Of a DNA stretch of 64,000 nt, positions 1 to 9,973 are shown piece by piece. The translations under genes and the position numbers were made by a program. The notes below the pieces were generated by a model that saw nothing but the letters and a program-made list of their open reading frames with translations, had not been told where the DNA came from and searched no databases. The DNA lies in contig OY821784.1 of NCBI GenBank assembly GCA_963682175.1, positions 20,007,621 to 20,071,620 of the forward strand, given 5' to 3'. Position 1 is the first letter of the stretch, and every line of letters starts with the position of its first letter. This DNA comes from Triglochin maritima (lineage: Eukaryota; Streptophyta; Magnoliopsida; Alismatales; Juncaginaceae).

Positions 1-454
1 AAGAGGAGAGAGCGGAGAAGGAGGGAGAGAGCGGGAGGGAGGGAGAGAGAACGAGAGGACGAGAGGGGAGGAGAGAGAGGGAGAAGAGGGGGAGAGAGAG
101 AAGAAGAAGGAGAGAGGGAACAAGAGAGGAGGTGAGAGGGAACAAGAAAATGAGAGGAGAACGGAGAAGGATAGGAGGAGAAGAGGGAAGGGGAAGGGAA
201 CGAGATAGAGAAGGGAGAGTAGAGACACAGAAGGAGAGAAGCAAGAGAGATAGAGGAGGAGGGAGGAACCGAGAGAAGTGAGAGGAGGAGAGGGATAAGG
301 AGATAGAGAAGGGGAGAGAAGAGAGAGAGAAAGGAGAGTAGAGGGAAGAGAAGAGGATAGGAGGGAGAAGGAGAGAGAAGGTAAGGAGAGGGAAGAAGGG
401 GGGAGAGAGAACGGGGAGAGGAGCGAAGAAGGGAAGGAGGAGATTGAGAGAGGA
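1..454 (+). repeat. Partial satellite unit (3' end only)
   Basis: This is the last fifth of a unit, cut by the window start. At the site that reads GTAGAGG followed by G or C and then AAG, it has G. The full-length GAGAAGGTAAG tract is present just before the island, as in the units up to 17.6 kb. Confidence 0.85.
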
Positions 455-455
455 G

Positions 456-541
456 TCCCATCTCCTTCTCTTCTCTTTATCCTCTCTCTTCTTCTCCTTC
501 TCTCCCTCTCGCTCCTCTCTTCCATCTCTCCTTATCCTTAT
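456..541 (+). repeat. Strand-switch island of the satellite unit (representative copy)
   Basis: In this roughly 85 bp block the plus strand changes from purine to almost pure pyrimidine and then back. The left edge is GAGGAGTCCCATCTCC. The right edge is the dyad ATCTCTCC...CCTTATAAGG...GGAGAGAT, centred on the palindrome CCTTATAAGG (536-545). Every complete unit has one. The left edges of the other copies before the gap are near 12879, 15282, 17683, 20069, 22449, 24867, 27248, 29641, 32021 and 34438. It looks like an inverted piece of similar GA-rich DNA fixed before the unit was amplified; that origin is inference. The copy near 20150 has a change that breaks the palindrome (TCTTATAAGG). Confidence 0.9.
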
Positions 542-1219
542 AAGGGGAGAGATAGGGAACGAGAAGAGGGAAGAGGAGAGAGGGGGGAAGAGGACAGAGA
601 GAGAGAGAAGAAGAGATAAGGAAGAGGGAGAGAGAAGGAGGGAGGAAACGAGAGAAGAGGAGAGTGAGAAGGGTGGAGCGTTAGAGAAGGAGAGAGGAGG
701 GAGAGAAGAGAGAGAAGGGAGAGTGGAGGAGAGGGAGAGAAAGAGAGGGAGAGAGAAGAGGAAGGGAGGAGAGAGGGAGAAAGAGAGAGAAGTAAAGAGA
801 GATAAGGAGAGAGTGAACGAGAGAGAAGGAGAAGAGAAAGAGCATAAGAGGGAGAGTGAGAAAAGGAGAAGCGAGAGAAGGTGAGGGGTAGAACAAGGAG
901 GAGGAGAGAAGGAGAAGAGGGAGGAGAGTGGTAGTGAAGAGGAGAAATGGGAAGAGAGATAAGAGAAGAGAGGGAAAGGGAGAGAGAGAGAAGAGATATG
1001 GAGAACGAGAGCGAGAGGTAGAGAAGGGGGAGAGAAGGAGAGTGGAGAAAAGAGGATAAGAAGAGCAGAGAGAGAGAACACGAGAATAGACAAGAGCGGA
1101 GAGGGAGAGAGGAGGGAGAAGAAGGGGGAGAGAGCGAGAGAAGGAGGAGGGAGATAGAAAATGAAGGAGAAGAAGGAAGAGGAGGGAGAGGGAACGAGAG
1201 AGCTAGAGAAGAGAGGGAA

Positions 1220-1224
1220 GGAGG
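1220..1224 (+). repeat. Target site duplication, left copy (GGAGG)
   Basis: Five bases directly outside the left LTR are repeated directly outside the right LTR (11159-11163). Five-base duplications are the rule for Ty1/copia integrases. Intact satellite units elsewhere have one GGAGG at this point (AGGGAAGGAGGAGAGAAG), which shows the empty site. Confidence 0.93.
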
Positions 1225-1304
1225 TGTAGGATTTCATGTTTAATTATACATATATATTTTCGAAATTTTTATGTATAATAAGGATCAATTACAATTTTCT
1301 TTGA

Positions 1305-1310
1305 TTTATT
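1305..1310 (-). promoter_or_regulatory. Putative polyadenylation signal AATAAA in the 3' LTR
   Basis: AATAAA on the minus strand lies about 340 bases downstream of the predicted start of R and 80 bases before the LTR end. That is a plausible place for 3' end formation of the genomic RNA. The same hexamer is at 9116-9121 in the other LTR. The assignment rests on the hexamer and its position only. Confidence 0.45.
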
Positions 1311-1675
1311 TCATGCATGCATTGGTTTGTTTTAACATCTAGTTTCAAAACTCTATTAAAACAAACAAGGGCTCCGAAATTCATACCTAGAAGTTCTCAA
1401 AAACTTCTTGAAGATTCGGAGACGTTGGGGATGCTTCTCGCCGCGCCGGATGCCTCCGAGTGTTCACCGAAACCCTAAACAAGGTTGGAGAGAAAGGAGC
1501 TAGCCAATCGATCTCCAAACAAGCTTAGAATCTAGCTACAAACCCCTTCCTTAGCCTCTGAGATTTCTCCTTCCAAAGACTTAGAAAACTAAGAGAATTT
1601 TCGTGGGTTTTTGTGGTGAATTAAGAGAGAAAATAATTATTGAATTGTGTGTCACAACTAGGGAGAATAAGGACC

Positions 1676-1683
1676 TATTTATA
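1676..1683 (-). promoter_or_regulatory. TATA box (TATAAATA) in the 3' LTR
   Basis: The minus strand reads CCTATAAATAGG, a strong plant TATA box. Transcription would begin about 30 bases further along the minus strand, near 1645, and run out into the satellite. This copy could therefore promote read-through into polypurine DNA; the readout would be the purine-poor (C/U-rich) RNA, because the minus strand is pyrimidine-rich here. Confidence 0.6.
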
Positions 1684-1866
1684 GGTTCCAATCTTACTCT
1701 TAATCATGGTTATTCTTAAGCCACGGTTTTATGACAAATTCTCTCACAAATTAATTCTATAATGCATTATATGCACCCACAAAACGTTTGACCAAATTTG
1801 GAGCTAATCCAACCATCGATCAAATTAATCTCTTAATAATCAAAAGGCAGAAAATCGACCGTTGTT

Positions 1867-2162
1867 CGGTTTACCGAGTCCCACTCGGTTAACCGAATTT
1901 GTCACGATCGTTTAACCGAGTACGTGACGGATGACCGAATCTTAAGGAGAAAAATTCTCCTTAACCGATCGGACCAATTCTCGTCCAAGACCGAGTGCTA
2001 TTCGGTTAACCGAAAATATCGGAACTTGACATTGTTCGGTCGACCGTTTCTGGTTCGGTACACCGTACCAAAGCTCCAGGCACTTTGGTCAAGTTCGGTC
2101 AATCAATTACGATTATCCGTTCCACGTTCGGTTGACCGATCCATAGATCCTTCGGTCGACCG
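1867..2162. promoter_or_regulatory. Cluster of CGGTnnACCG palindromes in U3 of the left LTR
   Basis: Seven copies of CGGT-two bases-ACCG lie within 296 bp, at 1867-1876, 1886-1895, 2003-2012, 2037-2046, 2056-2065, 2129-2138 and 2153-2162. Two extend to 14-base perfect palindromes, TTCGGTTAACCGAA (2001-2014) and TTCGGTCGACCGAA (2151-2164). Several degenerate copies lie between them. The cluster is about 180-490 bp upstream of the TATA box in element orientation, where an enhancer would be expected. A dimeric DNA-binding protein is a natural reader, but none can be named from the sequence. Confidence 0.6.
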
Positions 2163-3347
2163 AACCTCAACGGATTACCGAACTTCTACCCGATTTTGCC
2201 TATTTCAAATTTTGGATTTATTTCCAACAAAATTTGAACTTAAGGGGGTTTTAGCAAATTCACAACTTATGCAATGTATTATCCTATGCAACAATAAATT
2301 ATTGCACCCCATAATATATGCATCTTATATGAATTTATCATGATTCTAATTATGTTTATATACAACATAATTGATTTTACTTGTTCACCATATGTGTCAT
2401 ATTTTCTATGAGAAACCCGACACATCATATGAACCAAAAATCAAGCTTCTTGTTTCACGGTTTTTGCGGTGTGACCTATGGGAGGATCTAAACTAAGTTG
2501 GCAGTGATATTAAGAGCTTAATATCACAAGCTATAAGCGGTATCTAGCTACACATTATAGCTCCCAATTAGTTAGATGTCTTAATTCCACTCGAACCAAA
2601 ACCCGATCCATTTAGTGATGGAGTGCACCACTTGTGTCCGTCCCTTGCCTCATGATATTAAGAATACACACAAAGTAGTGTTGTGTCATCTTTGTATTAG
2701 TATTCATTTCTTGATCTCTTTAAGCTAGTTATAAATATGTGACTTAACTCAAATCACATTGTGCACATTATAACTTTGCTTTATCAAGGGGCCCACTAAT
2801 ATCATCACTCAATTAAGAGGGGCAATGATAATCTTTTGACTAACTATCTTCTCCAACGAAAGTTGTACTTAACCAACCAATGCCTTTACACTACACTGAT
2901 CGATAGTTCAAGACACTGATCTAATTAAGTATTCCTTAAGTGATTAGATATAAGTCTCATATCAAAGGACCAAAGACACAGTAAAATATTAATGACACAG
3001 AAACACATTTCTATAATATTTTACTTATTAGGTCTATTCAGTATACAAAAGTAATATTTTCCTCTTTTGCATACCCGTGTTGTCACTCACTTGTAGAGCT
3101 ACAATGATCTATGACCAACACGACAATCTTAACTCGGTAATTACTGTTCCATGTTAATTACCATGATTGCGAATATCTTTTGTTTTATGCAAACCAATAT
3201 CTTTTAGAGCTCTACGGTTAAGAACCAAGAGCATCTTCCTTAACACTTCTAAAAGACGAATAACATAAACAAGGAACAAAATGATTTCTCATTCAATTCA
3301 TAATAATTGGCATTTAAAAGTAAAACTTTTAGAACACATTCCCTTCA

Positions 3348-3358
3348 ATCTCTCACTT
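3348..3358 (-). promoter_or_regulatory. Polypurine tract (plus-strand DNA primer site)
   Basis: Directly inside the 3' LTR the minus strand reads AAGTGAGAGAT followed by the LTR start TGAAGGG. This is the usual place for the RNase H-resistant primer of second-strand synthesis and resembles AAGTGGGAGAT of many plant copia elements, with one purine change. The remaining bases up to the pol stop at 3432 form a short 3' untranslated stretch with nothing else notable. Confidence 0.8.
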
Positions 3359-3431
3359 GTTATTAAAGTTTTCTTTCTCATACATACTCAATGCATAAAA
3401 CAATAATAACTAGGGTAAACCCCATTACATA

Positions 3432-4922
3432 TCAATCATCAAGCCAATCTACATGGTTCCTCAATCCCATGGACTCGAAATGCATTTCGCCCTTGGCTTG
3501 GGATAAGGGTTTTGTGAATGGATCAGCTGTGTTGTTGTTGGTGTCCACCCATAACAGATTTATTTTGCCTTCGTCGATGAGGTCACGCGTCACGAAGTAT
3601 TTACGATCCATGTACTTCACTTTGTGGTGTGATTTGGGATCCTTGATTTGCGAGATAGATGCACTATTGTCGCAAAATAGCTCTATTGGTCCCTCGCTCG
3701 AGTTCGAGGGAACTACTCCAAGCTCTTCAAGGAACTTCTTAATCCACACTCCTTCCTTGCTCGCTTCAGCGACAGCCATCACTTCTGAAGCAGTGGTTGA
3801 GTCGGCAGTAGTGCTTTGCTTCCAACTACGCCAACTCACAGCTCCACCATTCAGAAGGAAGACGTATCCTGACTGCGACCTTCTATCGTCTGGATCACTC
3901 ATGAAACTCGCATCCGAGTAACCTTCAGCTATCAATTCCCTTTGTCCTCCATAAACAAGAATCTTATCCTTAGTCCGGTTAAGGTACTTCAGGATATTCT
4001 TGACCGCAGTCCAATGCTCAGGACCTGCGTTGGATTGGTGACGACTTGTCACACTTAGAGCATACGAGACATCGGGTCTTGTGCAAGTCATCGCGTACAT
4101 GATCGACCCAATTGCTGAATCATAAGGGACATCTTTCATGTACTCTAAGTCCTTAGGTGATTGCGCACGTTGAGACTTCTTGAGTTGCACACCCATACTC
4201 ATTGGCACACTGCCCTTTTTGGAGTTGTTCATCTTGAACCTTTCCAAGACCTTGTCAATGTATGCACGTTGACTGAGGCCAATGAGTCTGCGAGATCTAT
4301 CTCGATATATCTTGATTCCCAAGATGTATTGAGCCTCACCCATGTCTTTCATCGAAAATGCAGATTTCAATGAACTTCTCGTTTGCTCAAGCAAAGGAAT
4401 ATGATTGCCCATAAGCAATATGTCATCGACATATAGGATTAGGAATACTACATGGCTCCCACTAACCTTCTTGTATACACAAGGTTCTTCCTTACTTTGA
4501 ATGAAGTGAAGCTTCTTCACTTCCTCGTCGAAGCGTTTGTTCCAACTCCTTGATGCTTGCTTCAATCCATAGATGGATCTTTGAAGCTTGCATACCTTCT
4601 CGCTATTCTTTGGATCTTCAAAACCTTGAGGTTGTACCATGTACACATCCTCCTCCAAGTTCCCATTCAGGAACGCCGTTTTGACATCCATTTGCCATAT
4701 TTCATAATCGTGAAATGCGGCAATAGCGAGCATGATCCGAATAGACTTGAACATGGCAACCGGTGAAAAAGTTTCATCATAGTCAATTCCTTGAACTTGA
4801 GTGAAACCCTTCGCTACAAGCCTCGCTTTGTAGGTTGTCAAGTTCCCATCCATGTCCATCTTCCTCTTAAAAACCCATTTATTATGAATGGCCTTTTTCC
4901 CTTGAGGAAGGTCAACCAAGTC
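3432..4922 (-). pseudogene. copia pol, C-terminal part: reverse transcriptase and RNase H (cut off by upstream TGA)
   Basis: This segment continues in the same frame as the upstream gag-protease-integrase part but is separated from it by TGA at 4923-4925. Residues below are counted from the TTG codon at 4919. The reverse transcriptase (RVT_2 type) includes NKWVFKRK (13-20), the first catalytic Asp in QMDVKTAF (D78), IYGLKQASRSW (116-126) and the YVDD box (163-166). RNase H follows, with D336 in GYSDASF, E379 in TTASE, D417 in CDNSAS and D438 in YMDRKY as its acidic residues. The frame ends normally with NHVDWLDD before the polypurine tract. There is no genuine start here: the first possible start is a TTG inside the domain, so this part would be made only by read-through. 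All catalytic residues are present, in keeping with recent loss of function. Confidence 0.92.
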
Positions 4923-7550
4923 TCATACTTGATTATCATACATGGATTCTATTTCGGATTCCATGGCCTTAAGCCATAGTTTGGAGTCTTCCCTTTCCAT
5001 TGCTTCTTGGAAGGTTAAGGGATCATTGGTATCTAGTACCATGATTTCATGAAGTCCCAGATATAAATCGGGTTTCTTCCTTTCCCTTATTGACCTTCTA
5101 AGTTCTTTTGGTTCTTCTCGTGTCTCTCGAACTTCTTCCACAATTTCTTGAGGAGTGGGTTCATGTTCAACTCTTGAACGTACACTTGGTGGGGATGATT
5201 GAGATTCTCCCACAATTTCTTGCGAGGGTCTCTCACTCACGCTCCCACTAACCAAAGGAATCTCGGTTGGGCCTTCATGATCTTGAATGTCATCATTCAT
5301 TTCATGATCTTGTAGAGTATCTTGAGTTTCCTCAAGCACAACCCTACTCCCACTACTTTTTACTCTTTCTAGAAATTCCTTTTCCAGAAATGTGGCATCC
5401 CTCTCTACAATCACTCGATTGGAGGTGATATGCCAAAAGTAGTATCCTCTTGTCTCACGAGGATAACCAATAAAGAAGCACTTATCCGCTTTTGGTTGAA
5501 GTTTGGTCGACATCAATCTCTTGACGTAAGCCTCACAACCCCAAATCTTGAGAAAACCGAGCTTAGGTGTTTTACCACTCCATAGCTCATAAGGAGTTTT
5601 CTCCACGGATTTGGATGGAACATTATTTAGTGTGTAAGCCGCAGTTTGTAGTGCATAACTCCAAAAGTAAAGAGGTAATTCCGCATGACTCATCATTGAC
5701 CGAACCATGTCGAGCAATGTCCTATTCCTCCTTTCGGATACCCCATTCCACTGAGGTGTACCGGAAGGGGTGAGTTGAGGTACAATACCAAACTCCTTTA
5801 GGTATGAGTCAAATTCGGCACTTAAGTACTCACCTCCACGATCCGTTCGTAGAGACTTGATTTTCTTGTCGAGTTGGTTCTCTACTTCATTCTTGAATTC
5901 TTTGAACTTGTCAAAAGATTCACTTTTGTTTCTCATTAGATAAACATAGCCATAACGACTATAATCATCCGTGAACGTAATGAAGTACCTGAAACCATCT
6001 CGTTCACTAGTACTCATTGGACCACATACATCGGAATGTATCACATCCAACAAGCCACTCACCCTTGGGCCTTTCTTCTTGAAAGGCTTTTTGGTCATTT
6101 TTCCCATTAGACATGGTTGGCACGTCTCCAATGATTTAAAATCAAGTAGACCAAGAAGGTTAGCTTCTTGCAATTTCTTGATGCGCTTTTCATTTATGTG
6201 ACCAAGACGATAGTACCACAAGAGAGTATCATTCTCGTGAGTGGTCTTAAGTCTTTTGTTATTGATATTAAAGATTTGTTTATTATCCAATTCAAGCAAA
6301 TAGAGACCATTCCTTATGAACGCATTTGCATAGAACACACCATTCTTCGATATAGACAAACAAGAATTTGAAATATTTATATTAAAATTATCCATATCCA
6401 GACATGATACAGAAATAATATTCTTGCTAATCGAAGGTACATAATAAACATTCTTTAGACACAAATTTAAACCACTACATAATTGAAGCACCACAGAACC
6501 TTGTGCAACCGCAGACACGTTCGCACCATTTCCGACCTTCAATTCTACCTCGTTCCGTACGAGTTCCTTCCTATCCATGAGTAGCTGCACATTAGAAACT
6601 ATGTGAGCACAAGATCCGGTATCAATTACCCAATCCTGGACAGAGGTGGCTAAATTTATTTCAATAACAAATATACCTTTGGCCTTTTTGGGGCGCCGAC
6701 GTTCAATCACTCCGTTGTCAAGGTCTTCCTTGTACTTGGGGCAATTTGGCCGGATGTGTCCTTTTTCACCGCAGTGAAAGCACTCCGTATTGGGAGTTGG
6801 AGATTTCTGAGATTTCCCCCTCGAGGCACTCGCACGAGCACCTCCTACTCCCTTGCTCTTGATTGAACCACTTTTGGTAGATTTGCCCTTTCCTTTACCA
6901 ATCTTATGGCCCCTCCCATGGACGGCAAGGACTTGCTTGTCCCTACCCTTGCCCATGTCAACTTCAGCAGTTTTGAGAGCGTTGTGCAGCTCCTCAAGAC
7001 TCACCCCTTTTTCACGCACGTGGTAGTGCATCACAAAGTCCTTAAAGGACAGGGCTAGAGAGCCAAGAATCATATCTTCAGCAATGTCCTCGGGCATTGG
7101 TGAAGAGAGCTTTGCCAACTTCTCAAGGTATCCTTGCATCGTGAGAAAATGCATAGATACCGATGTTCCCTCCGCCATATGGCACCTTGTGAGTGCGATG
7201 GTGGTCTTATAGCGCTCCTTTCGGGCACTATCCATGAACATCTTAGATAAAGCCTCCATGGTCTTCTTGGGTTTTGAATCCAAGTATTTCGCTTGGAGCG
7301 AGTCACCCATGGATGCTAGCATAAGACCGTGAACCTGGTTCTCTTGGTCTTCCCACTTGGCCTTAGCCTCTTTCTCTTCATCGGTTAATCTCTCATTCCA
7401 CTTTGGGATTGGACCTTCCAAAATGTGAGATAGTTTCTCAAACTTTAACACGATGTTGAGTTTGAGTTGCCAACTAATGAAGTTTGAGCCATCATTTGCT
7501 AAAGGGTGTTTTTCTATCATGGATCGTACGATAGGTTGGATGTTCGACAT
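4923..7550 (-). pseudogene. copia gag-pol, N-terminal part: Gag, protease, integrase (875 codons, ends at premature TGA)
   Basis: The start is ATG at 7550, the first in frame after a long leader. Gag spans residues 1 to about 290, with a basic Gly/Lys/Ser stretch (201-250) and a CCHC zinc knuckle CFHCGEKGHIRPNC (C257, C260, H265, C270). The aspartic protease follows, with active site DTG at 310-312 in WVIDTGSCAHI. The integrase zinc-binding region has H451, C477 and C480, but the first histidine normally found in the LWHxRLGH-type motif is Tyr (Y446). The catalytic core is D507, D570 and E606 with the expected 35-residue spacing (DD35E), in HSDVCGP, LRTDRGGEY and GVSERRNR. The C-terminal GYPRETRGY motif is at 695-703. 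A hydrophilic linker leads to the beginning of the reverse transcriptase region, where TGA (4923-4925) stands in place of the Trp codon usual in relatives after NQV. A single G-to-A change on the coding strand explains it. Gag, protease and integrase could still be produced. Confidence 0.93.
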
Positions 7551-9022
7551 TTTTCTACAAAATAAATCATACAGGTTTTAATGCCAATTTTATGTTTTAA
7601 TACACATGCATACATATATCGAATATATAAATGTAAATGTTGCAAATTAAAATCTTGCCCATAAATGCAACAATCCAAGATCCTATTTAATTGTAATATA
7701 GACTAGCTAAGGGCTATCGAATACATTACAATATCAAGGTAAGAAAACATTTTCTAATCACAACCTTTTTGAATTTTAGCAACATTTAGCATCTTCAAAC
7801 TCTTGTGACTCTTGTCGTTTTAATTATGAGGGAATATGACCTATCCTCGTAAGAAAAACTTTTTCCCAAAACCGAGCGAAGGCTCTAGGTAATGTTAAGA
7901 AAACTTATTTTCATTTGATACGAGATACGTTTATCTATTGTATTCACAACTAAACATACTTGGGGTTCACTAGGGTGAAACACACCTCATATATTTAATT
8001 GTGGCACAACAACAGACAACCTTTATATCTCCCACTATTCCCAAAGATAGAGGGAGCTATCTCTCGCTAAGGGCGAGCAGAATATCCGTCGATCAATGGC
8101 TGCTAGTGGATGAAATAAGAAGGAAATTTATTCTTAATTTTTGTTGGACAATTTAACATGTGATTTAGAATTTTAGGTTATCATGCATATTAATATTCAT
8201 ACACATCCTAACATTCACCACATTCATCACATGCATAGCAGAAATTAAACATTCACACAATCCACATCGTGTGAGTTTATATGTTCCCTTCGATCCTCGA
8301 TCCTTGATCTTCGATCCTCGATCGATGCGCTACAGCGGCGACTTCCTCTTGCACCGGAGATGTAGATTTTACAGAAAATAAACATGCTCCTCACATTCGA
8401 TAAAACCGACTAGTGCAAGTCCTATGTAAAAACCTCTCATATGCAAATGCAACTATCTAAAAGACGGAAATAGAGAGAATTTTGGCTTTTACATACATAA
8501 GCCCCTGTATAATAATAATAACATACATTTGTAGTGTCTGATTTGGAACATATAAACTCACAATCCTGCAAAGCAACTCAAGCATCCATGCACGCAATTG
8601 CTATAAACTACAGAATCTAATTTATCAATCATCTAGAATTCTCAACAATTCTTTGAAAAATATTTTGAAATCCATTAAAAACATTTTTCATACATCCATA
8701 GTTCACAAATTAATTATGAACCGTTGTTCATCCAATTTCCAATGGAAAGATGAATCGCAGTTTTTCGGTTTTGTTGATTCTCTTACAAAATAATCGTTTA
8801 TACTTAAAACGAAATTATTGCAAGTTAGACTTATGTCTAAATCATAATTCTAATAATTATATGCCATGTTTTAAACATTCAAAACATTTAAAACGAATTA
8901 TTATAAAGAATTATTTCAACAAACATTTAAAGACCGAAAAACCGGTAAAACGAATTGTTTAAATCCTAGATGGTAAACTAGATTTGTTTACAGCCATAAA
9001 TCATGAGAAAATTGAACCCTAT
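7551..9022 (-). other. Long untranslated leader of the copia element
   Basis: About 1.47 kb separates the primer binding site from the gag ATG. It is AT-rich and contains no open frame with recognisable domains; a 70-codon frame on the opposite strand (8750-8962) looks random. With R-U5 the predicted leader RNA is about 1.9 kb. A short GATC-rich repeat lies at 8290-8326. Packaging and dimerisation signals would be expected here but cannot be identified by eye. Confidence 0.75.
8290..8326. repeat. Short tandem GATCCTCGATC-type repeat in the leader
   Basis: Variants of CGATCCTCGATC recur three to four times in 37 bases (CGATCCTCGATCC, TTGATCTTCGATCC, TCGATCGATG). The motif is rich in the self-complementary GATC and could fold in the genomic RNA. 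No function can be assigned. Confidence 0.6.
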
Positions 9023-9034
9023 GCTCTGATACCA
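9023..9034 (-). promoter_or_regulatory. Primer binding site for initiator Met tRNA
   Basis: The minus strand reads TGGTATCAGAGC, complementary to the 3' end of plant initiator methionine tRNA for 12 bases. It begins one base after the end of the 5' LTR. This is the standard primer of plant Ty1/copia elements and fixes the element's orientation independently of the coding frame. Confidence 0.93.
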
Positions 9035-9486
9035 CTGTAGGATTTCATGTTTAATTATACATATATATTTTCGAAATTTTTATGTATAATAAGGATCAAT
9101 TACAATTTTCTTTGATTTATTTCATGCATGCATTGGTTTGTTTTAACATCTAGTTTCAAAACTCTATTAAAACAAACAAGGGCTCCGAAATTCATACCTA
9201 GAAGTTCTCAAAAACTTCTTGAAGATTCGGAGACGTTGGGGATGCTTCTCGCCGCGCCGGATGCCTCCGAGTGTTCACCGAAACCCTAAACAAGGTTGGA
9301 GAGAAAGGAGCTAGCCAATCGATCTCCAAACAAGCTTAGAATCTAGCTACAAACCCCTTCCTTAGCCTCTGAGATTTCTCCTTCCAAAGACTTAGAAAAT
9401 TAAGAGAATTTTCGTGGGTTTTTGTGGTGAATTAAGAGAGAAAATAATTATTGAATTGTGTGTCACAACTAGGGAGAATAAGGACC

Positions 9487-9494
9487 TATTTATA
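9487..9494 (-). promoter_or_regulatory. TATA box of the active (5') LTR
   Basis: TATAAATA on the minus strand, followed by GGTCCTTATTCTCC. The predicted start of transcription, and so of R, is near 9456. That leaves U3 at about 1.7 kb (9456-11158) and R-U5 at about 0.42 kb. Confidence 0.65.
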
Positions 9495-9677
9495 GGTTCC
9501 AATCTTACTCTTAATCATGGTTATTCTTAAGCCACGGTTTTATGACAAATTCTCTCACAAATTAATTCTATAATGCATTATATGCACCCACAAAACGTTT
9601 GACCAAATTTGGAGCTAATCCAACCATCGATCAAATTAATCTCTTAATAATCAAAAGGCAGAAAATCGACCGTTGTT

Positions 9678-9973
9678 CGGTTTACCGAGTCCCACTCGGT
9701 TAACCGAATTTGTCACGATCGTTTAACCGAGTACGTGACGGATGACCGAATCTTAAGGAGAAAAATTCTCCTTAACCGATCGGACCAATTCTCGTCCAAG
9801 ACCGAGTGCTATTCGGTTAACCGAAAATATCGGAACTTGACATTGTTTGGTCGACCGTTTCTGGTTCGGTACACCGTACCAAAGCTCCAGGCACTTTGGT
9901 CAAGTTCGGTCAATCAATTACGATTATCCGTTCCACGTTCGGTTGACCGATCCATAGATCCTTCGGTCGACCG
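9678..9973. promoter_or_regulatory. CGGTnnACCG palindrome cluster in U3 of the right LTR
   Basis: This is the same arrangement as in the other LTR at +7,811. Six of the seven cores are intact; the one at 9848-9857 has lost its first C. It lies upstream of the 9487-9494 TATA box on the coding strand, so this is the copy that could act on the element's own transcription. Confidence 0.6.

Larger units (their letters stand above)
1..1224 (+). repeat. Polypurine satellite array, segment left of the retrotransposon
   Basis: The plus strand is almost entirely G and A, with scattered T and C, and the text aligns word for word with the later units at 12.5-13.7 kb. It holds the end of one unit (1-454) and the first part of the next, including one strand-switch island near 456-541. 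The sequence stops at 1224 inside GAGAGGGAAGGAGG and resumes at 11159 at exactly the point expected for an uninterrupted unit, so this segment and 11159-34699 were one array before the retrotransposon arrived. No gene is seen; frames open here reflect base composition only. Confidence 0.95.
1225..3347 (-). repeat. 3' LTR of the copia element (left in the window)
   Basis: The first base follows the GGAGG duplication and the LTR ends at ...CCCTTCA before the polypurine tract. In element orientation it runs from TGAAGGG to CCTACA, with short imperfect terminal inverted repeats (TGAAGG/TGTAGG). From the TATA box position, U3 is about 1.7 kb and R plus U5 about 0.42 kb. Differences from the other LTR are at 1589, 2037, 2883, 3144, 3178, 3223 and 3233: four transitions and three transversions. 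A 139-codon frame inside U3 has no coding features and is present in both LTRs only because they are copies. Confidence 0.96.

Noticed and set aside
456..541. The island as a small transposon or MITE
   Set aside because: It has terminal dyad symmetry on one side only, no target duplication, and is present at the same place in every unit, so it is part of the unit and not a set of insertions.
1924..2343. A 139-codon frame in each LTR (also 9735-10154)
   Set aside because: It lies in U3 on the strand opposite to the element, overlaps the palindrome cluster, has no recognisable domain, and is duplicated only because LTRs are duplicated.
3391..3921. A 176-codon frame on the plus strand
   Set aside because: It is antisense to the RNase H region and is a shadow of the real frame.
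3432..4919. RT-RNase H as a separate gene with its own start
   Set aside because: The apparent first Met is a TTG codon inside the conserved domain. The same frame continues upstream past one TGA, so it is the broken end of one gag-pol gene.
4923..4925. A frameshift between integrase and reverse transcriptase
   Set aside because: The frame before and after the stop is the same, and codon arithmetic over 3432-7550 is exact, so it is a nonsense codon and not an indel.
8750..8962. A 70-codon frame in the leader
   Set aside because: It is short, AT-driven, on the opposite strand to the element, and has no feature of a protein.
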